From Aliirhizobium wenxiniae (GTDB taxonomy: Bacteria; Pseudomonadota; Alphaproteobacteria; Rhizobiales; Rhizobiaceae): a stretch of 64,000 nucleotides of DNA. The position numbers and the translations under genes are program-made. The DNA lies in assembly GCF_014201355.1 (NCBI RefSeq), contig NZ_JACHEG010000003.1:372001-436000 (forward strand), written 5' to 3'. The notes below the pieces were generated by a model. The model was not told the DNA's origin and ran no database searches. It saw nothing but the letters and a program-made list of their open reading frames with translations. Positions 34,801-42,445 of this stretch are shown piece after piece; within the stretch, counting starts at the first letter, position 1, and the number at the start of each line of letters is the position of its first letter.

Positions 34801-35682
34801 ATGGAAAAGCAACTTCAGGAACTGCGCGCTCTCGCGTTAATGGCGGAAAACCGCCGCACGGAAACGGGAATTCCCCGTGTTGCGATGGTCCAGGGCGAGA
34901 TCCCGGAGCATCGGCTTTCGGCCGTCTACGAGCCGATGATCAACCTGATCCTGACGGGCTCGAAGACGATGACAGTTGGCGAGCGGACTTTTGCCTACGA
35001 CCCGGCGACGTATTTCGTCATGTCGGTCGACCTTCCGGCGGTAGGATCTGTTCACCCTTCGGTGGCGGGAGAACCCTATCTCGCGGTCAGCCTGACACTC
35101 CACCCGCCGACGGTCGCTGCTCTCATCAGCGACCTGCCCGTGCAGGTCTGCAGCAAGCTCTTCGGCTCCGGCTTCTCCGTCGCGCCGGTCAACGACGAGT
35201 TCCTCGACGCCTGGGTGCGGATGCTCCGGCTGATGGACCGTCCGGACGAAGTCGCCGTGCTTGCGCCTGCCTACGAGCGTGAGATCCTGTTCAGAGTGCT
35301 GCAGGGCCCGCTGGGCTGGATGCTGCGCGACATTGCCGCGCCCGATGCGGCACTGTCCCGCATCGGCGTTGCGATCCAATGGATTCGGGAAAACTTTGCC
35401 AAGCCACTGAGGGTCGAGGCTCTTGCGGAGATGGCAGCTCTAAGCGTCTCGGCGTTCCATCGACACTTCAAGGCAATCACGGCGCTCAGCCCGATCCAAT
35501 ATCAGAAGCAGGTCCGGCTGCTGCATGCGCGCAGGCTTTTGATGGCTGGAGAAGGAACGGCAACGTCGGTCGCCTTCGGCGTTGGCTATGAAAGCCCGAA
35601 CCAGTTCAGCCGAGAATACGCAAGGCAGTTCGGGTTACCACCCTCAAAGGATCTCATGCGTCTTCGGGGCGAGGCTGGGTGA
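34801..35682 (+). CDS. AraC family transcriptional regulator
   Basis: A 293-residue regulator with the AraC_N effector domain (RTETGIPRVAMVQGEIPEHRLSAVYEPMINLILTGSKTMTVGERTFAYDPATYFVMSVDLP region) and a C-terminal HTH pair (PLRVEALAEMAALSVSAFHRHFKAITALSPIQYQKQVRL). It is divergent from the SDR/VOC/saccharopine-dehydrogenase-like/NTF2 operon across 136 bases. This arrangement is common for AraC_N regulators controlling a neighbouring oxidoreductase. The start at 34801 fits the domain start; upstream codons belong to the promoter region. Confidence 0.92.
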   Translation: MEKQLQELRALALMAENRRTETGIPRVAMVQGEIPEHRLSAVYEPMINLILTGSKTMTVGERTFAYDPATYFVMSVDLPAVGSVHPSVAGEPYLAVSLTLHPPTVAALISDLPVQVCSKLFGSGFSVAPVNDEFLDAWVRMLRLMDRPDEVAVLAPAYEREILFRVLQGPLGWMLRDIAAPDAALSRIGVAIQWIRENFAKPLRVEALAEMAALSVSAFHRHFKAITALSPIQYQKQVRLLHARRLLMAGEGTATSVAFGVGYESPNQFSREYARQFGLPPSKDLMRLRGEAG

Positions 35683-35763
35683 CGGCGTCTGGGTCGGTAT
35701 ACTTTCCCCTAATGACCGCAAATTGCACTGCAGGAAAATTTCTGGCTTGTTGACGCGTGATAC

Positions 35764-37668
35764 TCACGAAGGAAGATCGATCCCTGCACTCTTCGGTACA
35801 TGAATGGAGCCTGCGTCAGGTGCGTTCCAACCCCGCGCTACCATCTCATCATATCCAGAACGATACCCCATCATGGCGTTCTCGATTACTTTGCCGATAT
35901 CGTTGAACCCGGCGACGAAATCGGGATTGCTCGCCGCGGGCGTATCAACGTCAACTAACTTCGCCATCCGAGCCAACCCCGCCGTGTCCTGTTCGACGAA
36001 TACGGCTTTGCGCTTTTCCACCTCGTAGGGATGCATGCCGAGAGACTCCAAAGCCATGCCCGCAGCTTGCACCGAACCATCGAACATCTCACGGACGATA
36101 TGATCCGCTCCTGCATCCAAGAGCTTGTAGTGATGCAGTCGATCGTATGCTCGGACGATGATTTGGATATCGGGATTACTTCGACGAGCGTAGGCAACGA
36201 TTTCGGTAGCTCTATCCGGGTCGTCTATGGCGACAACGAGTAGCGCTGCGTGGGCCAGCCCGGCCGAGTCGAGCAGATCCGGCCGCCCCGCGTCGCCAAA
36301 GAATGACTTCACGCCGAACTTTCGGACATTGTCGACAACGTCCGCCCTGTAGTCCAGGACGACAGGCTTGTACCCGTTCGCGAGAAGCATCCGGTTTACG
36401 ATCTGTCCAAAGCGCCCCACTCCGGCAAGGATTACAGTACCCTGATCCGGTTGGTCGGCACGTCTCTGATTCCGCCCACGTTTTTCGAGCATGATCACGA
36501 TCCTGTTGGACAGTGCGAAAAGAACGGGTGTGAGAACCATGCTGGAAGTGATGATCAGCACCGATACCGAAACGGTCGTGGGTGAAAGCAGTCCGCGATC
36601 TCCGCCGATTGTCAGCAGGACAAAGCCGAATTCCCCTGCCTGCGCGAGCCCGAGGGCGAAGAGCCACCCCGCAGGACCGCGGACGCGGAAAAACCAGGCC
36701 AACGGCAGAAGGACGAGCGCCTTGATTACCATCAGGCCAAATGTGGCGGTGACTACCGTCGACCAATTTGCCAATAGGATCTCGGGGTCAATCTTCGCGC
36801 CTATCGTCATAAAAAACAGTCCGAGCAGAAGGCCCTTGAAGGGCTCGATATCGTTCTGTAGCTCGTGTTTGAACTCGCTGTTCGCCAGCACGACACCACC
36901 CAGGAATGCTCCGAGGGCTGGCGAAAGGCCTACAGCGGACATCAGGACAGTGATACCGACCACCACCAGAAGCGCGGCTGCGGTGAATACCTCGCGAAGT
37001 CCGAGAAGAGCTATGGTTCTGAAGATCGGACGCGAAAGGTAGTGTGCCGCTGCAACGACCACACCCACAGCCGCGAGAGTAAGGACCGCTGAGGCCCATC
37101 CAGGGAGGTCTGTCAGCAATGCTGTTCCGCCATGCCCCGCTGAATCTCCTTGTCCGCTCCCGGCGATCAGCGGAATGCATGCGAGCATTGGAATGACAGC
37201 CAAGTCCTGGAAAAGAAGCACCGCGAAACTCGCCTGTCCTCCATCAGATTTCAGTAGGCCCTTCTCTTCCAGAGTTTGAAGAACGATTGCCGTTGAGGAC
37301 AAGGCTGCGACGAAACCAAAAAGAAGGCTTTGCTGCGAGGTAAAGCCCAAACCGATACCAGCAGCGGTTATGGCACCGATCGTGCCGACCACCTGAAGCC
37401 CTCCGAGGCCGAGGAGTTTGTCCCTGAGACGCCACACCATCTGTGGGTCGATCTCCAGTCCTATCAGGAACAGCATCATGACGATTCCGAATTCGGAGAA
37501 CTGTTCGAGGTAGCCGGACCCCGCAACCGAAATCTGGAAGACGGGGCCGATCAAAACACCAGCTGCGATGTAGCCGACGACCGACCCAAGGCCGACACGT
37601 TGCGAGACAATGACGGCGAGGACCGCCGCGGCAAGGTAGCAGAGTGCGTAGAAAGCCAAGCCTTCCAA
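35764..37668 (-). CDS. CPA2 cation:proton antiporter with RCK domain (KefB/KefC-like)
   Basis: A 634-residue antiporter. The N-terminal 380 residues hold 12-13 helices with the CPA2 motif VGLGSVVGYIAAGVLIGP in helix 2, SSTAIVLQTLEEKGLL, and SPALGAFLGGVVLANSEF. A cytosolic RCK/TrkA-N domain (about 405-520) begins VILAGVGRFGQIVNRML with the GxGxxG nucleotide site. It exchanges K+ for H+ and is gated by glutathione adducts in Kef systems. The start is a TTG three bases after the stop of the flavoprotein gene, so they are coupled. This supports an electrophile-triggered cytoplasmic acidification role. Confidence 0.9.
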   Translation of the reverse strand: MEGLAFYALCYLAAAVLAVIVSQRVGLGSVVGYIAAGVLIGPVFQISVAGSGYLEQFSEFGIVMMLFLIGLEIDPQMVWRLRDKLLGLGGLQVVGTIGAITAAGIGLGFTSQQSLLFGFVAALSSTAIVLQTLEEKGLLKSDGGQASFAVLLFQDLAVIPMLACIPLIAGSGQGDSAGHGGTALLTDLPGWASAVLTLAAVGVVVAAAHYLSRPIFRTIALLGLREVFTAAALLVVVGITVLMSAVGLSPALGAFLGGVVLANSEFKHELQNDIEPFKGLLLGLFFMTIGAKIDPEILLANWSTVVTATFGLMVIKALVLLPLAWFFRVRGPAGWLFALGLAQAGEFGFVLLTIGGDRGLLSPTTVSVSVLIITSSMVLTPVLFALSNRIVIMLEKRGRNQRRADQPDQGTVILAGVGRFGQIVNRMLLANGYKPVVLDYRADVVDNVRKFGVKSFFGDAGRPDLLDSAGLAHAALLVVAIDDPDRATEIVAYARRSNPDIQIIVRAYDRLHHYKLLDAGADHIVREMFDGSVQAAGMALESLGMHPYEVEKRKAVFVEQDTAGLARMAKLVDVDTPAASNPDFVAGFNDIGKVIENAMMGYRSGYDEMVARGWNAPDAGSIHVPKSAGIDLPS

Positions 37669-37671
37669 AGG

Positions 37672-38274
37672 TCAATTCCTCATCAGATCATTAAGTTCTG
37701 AGCTTCCGAAAGTCGGAAGGGTGCGAACGCGCGCCAGGTCGAGCCTGTCGTCGCGAAGTGCGGTCAGCAGTTGAGGGTAGGATCGAATGTGATGCTGCGC
37801 GCTCTCGTCGTCGAGATGATTGGCGGAGTAAAGTACAAATGGCGGAAGGTAGTCCATCCCGCAAAGGGTGGCTGTTTGTTCGAGCGGATACATGAAGTGC
37901 TCGACTGCGCGGCGATTGCCACCGTTGTCCGAATAGTCAGACTTGCTTCCTCCCGTCGTCACGCACGCCAGCGTTTGCTTTCCTCCCAGCTTTTTTCCCT
38001 GTGGGCCATAGGCGAAGCCGTACTCCAGAACCAAATCTTGCCACTGCTTGAGAAGAGCCGGGGTCGAATACCAGAAGACGGGAAACTGAAAAACAATAAC
38101 GTCGTTTTCCATCAGTCGGCGTTGCTCGCGATCGACATCGATGGAAAATCGGGGATATTCAGCGTAGAGGTCGACAAAAGTTACGCCCTTGAGCGCTCGC
38201 GCCGCCGTGGCCATCGCAGTGTTGATACTGGACTTTCGCTGAGCCGGATGCGCAAAAAGAACCAAAACCCGCAT
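37672..38274 (-). CDS. NAD(P)H quinone oxidoreductase-like flavoprotein (KefF/KefG-like)
   Basis: A 200-residue flavodoxin-fold enzyme: VLVLFAHPAQRKSSIN binds FMN/FAD phosphate, VFQFPVFWYSTPALLKQWQD is the NQO1/KefF signature, and TLACVTTGGSKSDY is the flavin-ring loop. KefF and KefG activate the partner antiporter and also reduce quinones. The gene lies directly upstream of and coupled to the CPA2 antiporter. ATG 38274 is chosen over an ATG 18 bases upstream because it starts at the fold. The short flavoprotein/antiporter coupling reproduces the E. coli kefFC arrangement. Confidence 0.9.
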   Translation of the reverse strand: MRVLVLFAHPAQRKSSINTAMATAARALKGVTFVDLYAEYPRFSIDVDREQRRLMENDVIVFQFPVFWYSTPALLKQWQDLVLEYGFAYGPQGKKLGGKQTLACVTTGGSKSDYSDNGGNRRAVEHFMYPLEQTATLCGMDYLPPFVLYSANHLDDESAQHHIRSYPQLLTALRDDRLDLARVRTLPTFGSSELNDLMRN

Positions 38275-38444
38275 CGCAGTCTCTTCTCTCATGAAATCTG
38301 GCCGCGCGCCGTGACGTGAACCCCGTGAAGCCGCCGTTATCTCCCGTAACTCCGGGGCTTTATTGCAAGATCATGCTCTCGCGGCGGATCGCGGGGGAGC
38401 CAATGAGCCTCCTGTTCGCACCACCCACCTTTCTATCCACGTGA

Positions 38445-39302
38445 TTAAGACTCACTGTAATTATTGGCGAGGTGGCTGTAGCCTCCATTGATCCAGTCAG
38501 CGATCGCCGCGCCGTACAGTGAGGCTGCATCTTCCCAGATCAAGTGTCCGCCCTCGAGCAAGACTTGGCGACTGTGCTTGATGTGTTCGACAAGGAGTTG
38601 CCCATTTGCAGGCGGGACGAGAGGATCGTCGCGGCCGGCGAGAACAAGTACCGGGGACTGGATCACCCTCAATCGTTCTTTGAGAGTTGGTAACTCTTCC
38701 GGATATGAACGGACAAAATTCGCTGCTTGATCGAAGCGTGTTGCCGATGACGATAGCCAGTAGTCCTCCATGACAGCCGGGGGAGTGGGATTAGCCGCGG
38801 ACTGAGTGACGAAACCAACTGCGAGATCACCTCCCTCCTCCTCGGCGAACGCCCCAGGCTGCGACGAGATGAGGTCGGTAAGTCCGCCGGCCGCAAGCTC
38901 GACACTTGTCGCACCGCTTCCAACGACAAGGCTCTCGAACAGAGCTGGATGGTCAGCGGCAGATGAAAGCATAGCAAGCGCGCCGACATCGGGGCCGATG
39001 CCGTGCATACGCTTGATGCCCAGTTTCCATGCCGCACGGGCGATGAAATGGCCCATTCTGGTCGGCGACATCAGATCGGAGCGCCCCTGCGACATCCCGA
39101 AGCCCGGAAGGTCGATGGCGACGTATGGAGCAAACTTACCAATATGCTCCACGATACCCCTGAATGCGTAGATACTCTCCGGCCAGGGGCTGGAAATCAT
39201 TACGGGGATACCGTCAGCACTCCCACCAGTTGCCAAACGCACGTTGACGCCGTCGATTTCGAGATATGAAACCTCGCCTATATCCGGAAGCACATTCGCC
39301 AT
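38445..39302 (-). CDS. Alpha/beta hydrolase with Asp nucleophile motif
   Basis: A 285-residue alpha/beta hydrolase. Where most carry G-x-S-x-G it has G-P-D-V-G (residues 103-107), placing Asp105 at the nucleophile elbow as in haloalkane dehalogenases and epoxide hydrolases. The charge-relay acid lies in LAGRDDPLVP and the base in GGHLIWED. An oxyanion-type HGxP is not evident near ISSPWPES. It could hydrolyse epoxides or carbon-halogen bonds, or be a non-catalytic family member. It stands alone; upstream on the other strand is the small secreted protein gene. Confidence 0.85.
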   Translation of the reverse strand: MANVLPDIGEVSYLEIDGVNVRLATGGSADGIPVMISSPWPESIYAFRGIVEHIGKFAPYVAIDLPGFGMSQGRSDLMSPTRMGHFIARAAWKLGIKRMHGIGPDVGALAMLSSAADHPALFESLVVGSGATSVELAAGGLTDLISSQPGAFAEEEGGDLAVGFVTQSAANPTPPAVMEDYWLSSSATRFDQAANFVRSYPEELPTLKERLRVIQSPVLVLAGRDDPLVPPANGQLLVEHIKHSRQVLLEGGHLIWEDAASLYGAAIADWINGGYSHLANNYSES

Positions 39303-39429
39303 CTCACTACCTCCACTCGCTCGAGTTCGACACGAATGTGTCGATCAACCGAACTCCGGTGATAGGATTTGTCACGAAGCGATTTGGAGATTGTCCGATC
39401 GTGCGTTTAAGGTGCCCGACCAGTGCGTT

Positions 39430-39441
39430 ATCCTACAATAA
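39430..39441 (+). promoter_or_regulatory. ATCCTACAATAA box
   Basis: Exact copy of the shared box, 69 bases before the start codon of the small secreted protein gene. It reads as a -10-like TACAAT. Confidence 0.5.
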
Positions 39442-39510
39442 GCAGGGCACGGCGACGCTCATATTCACCTCATGCAGGGCACAGTCCCTGGCCACCTTGA
39501 GGATCGTACA

Positions 39511-39765
39511 ATGAAACTCGCACTTGCCGCCTTTGGCGTCCCAGCCTTCTTTATGTCATCCGCATTTGCATACGCACTTGAGCCAATCCCAGGCAGTATC
39601 ATCTACCAGGGTCAACCTGCCCATCGCCTTCAAAAATCACCTGCCGGCAGTACGTTTACCCATGAGTTCACCTCGGGGCTGCAGAACTACACCGAGACCT
39701 ACAAGATCCAGCCTGACAGGTCTCTTGTCATAATTGACCGCAGCCTTCGGTCAAACAATCGATAG
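39511..39765 (+). CDS. Small secreted protein, function unknown
   Basis: An 84-residue protein. A signal peptide (KLALAAFGVPAFFMSSAFAYA) precedes a short mature region of about 60 residues with GSIIYQGQPAHRLQKSPAGS and TETYKIQPDRSLVII. No cysteine pair or known domain is visible. The start at 39511 has GAGG upstream; an in-frame ATG 39 bases earlier would spoil the signal peptide. It follows an ATCCTACAATAA box, as do several hydrolase genes here, which suggests a shared stress or growth-phase signal. Confidence 0.6.
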   Translation: MKLALAAFGVPAFFMSSAFAYALEPIPGSIIYQGQPAHRLQKSPAGSTFTHEFTSGLQNYTETYKIQPDRSLVIIDRSLRSNNR

Positions 39766-39940
39766 CACCAGTGATCGTGCAAAAAGCGCGGCTTCGTCTT
39801 CCTTCGAGCACGGCCTGTAGCGGCTTAATCTTGTGGCGTGACTTTTAGGCGAGCCCAATCAGCATTCTCAGGCGGAAGCGGACCTTGCCTGCACACTTAA
39901 CCAATGTCTCGTCACTAAGCGCAATTCGAAGGAAACAGCG

Positions 39941-40488
39941 ATGTCGCAACACGAATTGAAAAAAACCATCAAAGCCTATCTTCGCCCTATCGATCGGGAC
40001 GGCCTTATCACCTTTGCCCAAAGTGGCCGGGAGAACCCCGAACGTCGCGGTACGAACATAGTTCACACGGTCTGTGAGGGGCAGTATCGTACGTTGAGTT
40101 ATGTCGGCGACCACGATCCGGTCATCGTCGATGAGCCTCTGCATCTGTTCGGCCAAGACACCGCGCCGGCACCCGGCGAAATCGTACTTTCGGGTCTAGG
40201 CGGATGCCTCGCCGTCGGGATTACTGCGGTTGCCACATTCAAGAATGTCCGCTTTCTCGGCTCGAACTTCATGTCGAGGGGGATGTTGGGAATACCGCTG
40301 CCTGGGGCGCAGGTGGCGCGTCCCGTGAGCCTTCGCAGATGGGTTTTCAGGCGATCCGGGTGAAGGTGGATGTCGAAGGCGACGCCACTCGCGAGGAATT
40401 GGAAGAGATTGTCAGGCAGGCGAACTACTTCTCCCCGGTCGCCAACTCGATGCGAAATCCTATCCCCCTTGAAGTTTCGCTTTCGTAG
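39941..40488 (+). pseudogene. OsmC-family protein disrupted by a frameshift
   Basis: The first frame (39941 to the stop near 40363) starts correctly after AAGGAAACAGCG and encodes an OsmC/YhfA-like N-terminal half, with HTVCEGQYRT, ILSGLGGCLAVGITAVAT-like text and the conserved Cys in GGCLAVG. Near 40252 the coding continues in another frame (LSRLELHVEGD, EELEEIVRQANYFSPVANSMRNPI). Adding one C in gctttctcgg joins the halves as NVR-LSRLELHVEG. OsmC proteins reduce organic hydroperoxides, though this subtype lacks a visible second reactive Cys. The intact ribosome site and codons suggest a recent frameshift, or a sequencing error. It is next to another broken gene. Confidence 0.85.
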
Positions 40489-40552
40489 CTTCGGCAAGCA
40501 ACGCACGGAATAGCCGATGATCCGCATATACGGACCATCGGTTATAATGGTT

Positions 40553-40754
40553 TCAAGCAGCCATCTCGGTGCAGCTTTTCGCGCACACGCGGCACGCCTC
40601 GACGCATTCCCGCATGAAGTGGGCCGGCTCGGTGTGCTTCCCGCCCATCTCCAGGCGCCGTGGACAAGCAGACGCTGTAGCAGCACAGGCAGTTCTCGAT
40701 ACATTCTCTCATCGCGGGATCGGCATGTCTCATTGCTGAAGGGCTCTTTTTCAT
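40553..40754 (-). pseudogene. Four-helix bundle copper-binding protein (DUF326), frameshifted and shortened
   Basis: The first part, from an ATG at 40754, reads MRECIENCLCCYSVCLSTA, the hallmark Cys-rich helix of the DUF326 copper-storage/detoxification family. Near 40655 the frame shifts; the continuation, in another frame, reads LEMGGKHTEPAHF and then MRECVEACRVCAKSCTEMAA with a stop at 40553-40555. The family is usually 110-130 residues with four helices; here the middle helices are missing, so there is an internal deletion as well as the frameshift. The normal role is binding Cu(I) through Cys-rich helices. It is convergent with the broken OsmC gene. Confidence 0.8.
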
Positions 40755-40930
40755 GTCCGCCAACCATCCCCCTGCACCACAACGACGATTGTAGAATTCC
40801 GTCGCCACCGAGGTCGTCGGTGGCTCCCTCGGTGGGCAGCCCTAGAGAGAACGATCGTACTATAGACCCGCATGGCATGGGTTTACCCATAGCAGAGAGG
40901 GATGATCAACTCGAACCGATTGGTGACGAC

Positions 40931-41200
40931 ATGGCTCTCAAGCTTTCAGAAACTTCGTGCATCTTCAGACAGGTTCCGCTAGGGCGGACGAAGCCACGAG
41001 TGGTCGCACGGGGCATGCTCGCTGCGAACGACAATGTCATCCGCGCCAAGACATTCGAAGCTACGTCAGCCGACGATAACCCGTCGTTGGCGGATGTCGG
41101 GCCGCTCCTCGCTCTCACGGTGATCTCCGGCGGCACCTTCTACGTGATCTCCACCGTGCTTTCCGGCTGCTTGAAGTCGTTTCCCATATTTTATCCCTAG
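40931..41200 (+). CDS. Small membrane protein, hypothetical
   Basis: An 89-residue frame with a polar N-terminal half containing RGMLAANDNVIRAKTF (an ANDN-type stretch is common in small rhizobial proteins) and a C-terminal helix (GPLLALTVISGGTFYVISTVLSG). The start is uncertain; an ATG at 40877 would add 18 residues. No family was recognised and no strong ribosome site is visible. It lies between the broken copper gene and the pump operon. Confidence 0.4.
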   Translation: MALKLSETSCIFRQVPLGRTKPRVVARGMLAANDNVIRAKTFEATSADDNPSLADVGPLLALTVISGGTFYVISTVLSGCLKSFPIFYP

Positions 41201-41317
41201 TACTCGGGAAACTTCACATGCCGATTGTGCCTTGCGGAGGGCATGGCGTTTCAATCTCGCGGCCGGTGGTCCGTTGGATCGTTGAGCATCCGCCATGCTT
41301 GCCTCCTGAATGGCTGA

Positions 41318-42445
41318 TTACGGCGTGTTGTTAGATGAGGTATCGACATGGGCTTCCACGGACATTCCCGGGCCGAGCCTTTCGATATCTGGCTGGTTCT
41401 CGTCGATCTGGATGCGGACAGCGATACGTTGCGGTATCTTCGTGAAGTTGCCGATCGCATTGTCGGTGCGCAAAACAGAAAATTCGGATCCGGCAGCGGG
41501 CGAAATGTCCTCGACTGTCCCGTCGAAGCGGACCCCCGCCAATGCGTCGACAAAGAACCAAGCGCGCTGTCCCGGGCGTATCGCCGCCGACTGTGCCTCT
41601 TTGAAGTTGGCGATGACCCAACGTGCCTTGGGCACCACGAACATCAGCTGGCTGCCATTCGTCACATATTGGCCCTGTCTGGCGCTCACGTCGCTAAGCT
41701 TCCCGTCTTCGGGAGCGCTCACGACTGTATAACCGAGGTCGATCTCTGCGAGTTGCAGTTTGGCCCTGGTGCTCTCGACGTCCGCTTCGAGAGCCTTCTC
41801 ATTCACGCTGGCGGCCCTTAGTGCCTGCTCCGCACTGCCCCGAGACGCGGCTGCCTCTTGGACAGCCGCAACAGCCACACCTCGCGATGCGCGGGCAGCG
41901 TCTTCGGCGCTGACAGAACCTGACCCCTGCCCCGCGAGCTGCGACGCCCGTTTGAAGTCAGCCTCCGCCTTAATAAATTGAGCATTCGCGCTGGCAATCT
42001 TTGCTTCCGCGGTCGCGATATCGAGTTTTCTCTGGGCTATCGTCTGCTTGTTGTTCGCCAGATTGGAACTAGCGATGTCTAGGTCGGCTTGGGCGGCGGC
42101 AACCTGTGCCCGGTAGACCCGGTCGTCGATATGCAGGAGGACATCGCCCTGTTTGATAGCGGCATAGTCCTTCACCGAGATTTCCCGGATATATCCAGTC
42201 ACCTGCGGACTGATAACCGTCGTCCGTCCACGGACATAGGCATTGTCTGTTTTCACCACCCTTGTGGAGAAAGGTGGCAGCTGCCAAGCGGCCAAGATCG
42301 CAGCCATGCCTACCCCCACAAGGGCGACGGCGAAGACCCGCGTCAACAGACTGCTGATCTTTGGTTGCCATAGCTGCTGCTGAGGCGGGGTTTCGTCCGC
42401 TGCCCGCGACGTCGCGACGGAGGGGATCGGGGAGACCGCGTTCAT
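41318..42445 (-). CDS. HlyD/EmrA-family secretion adaptor
   Basis: A 375-residue membrane fusion protein. One N-terminal helix (VFAVALVGVGMAAILAAW) is followed by the biotinyl-lipoyl half KTDNAYVRGRTTVISPQVTGYI, a coiled-coil hairpin of about 130 residues rich in Ala and Gln, and the second half YTVVSAPEDGKLSDVSARQGQYV. This is the EmrA/FarA pattern. The ATG overlaps the stop of the upstream MFS gene by four bases, so translation is coupled. It links the MFS pump to an outer-membrane channel, whose gene is not nearby. Confidence 0.92.
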   Translation of the reverse strand: MNAVSPIPSVATSRAADETPPQQQLWQPKISSLLTRVFAVALVGVGMAAILAAWQLPPFSTRVVKTDNAYVRGRTTVISPQVTGYIREISVKDYAAIKQGDVLLHIDDRVYRAQVAAAQADLDIASSNLANNKQTIAQRKLDIATAEAKIASANAQFIKAEADFKRASQLAGQGSGSVSAEDAARASRGVAVAAVQEAAASRGSAEQALRAASVNEKALEADVESTRAKLQLAEIDLGYTVVSAPEDGKLSDVSARQGQYVTNGSQLMFVVPKARWVIANFKEAQSAAIRPGQRAWFFVDALAGVRFDGTVEDISPAAGSEFSVLRTDNAIGNFTKIPQRIAVRIQIDENQPDIERLGPGMSVEAHVDTSSNNTP

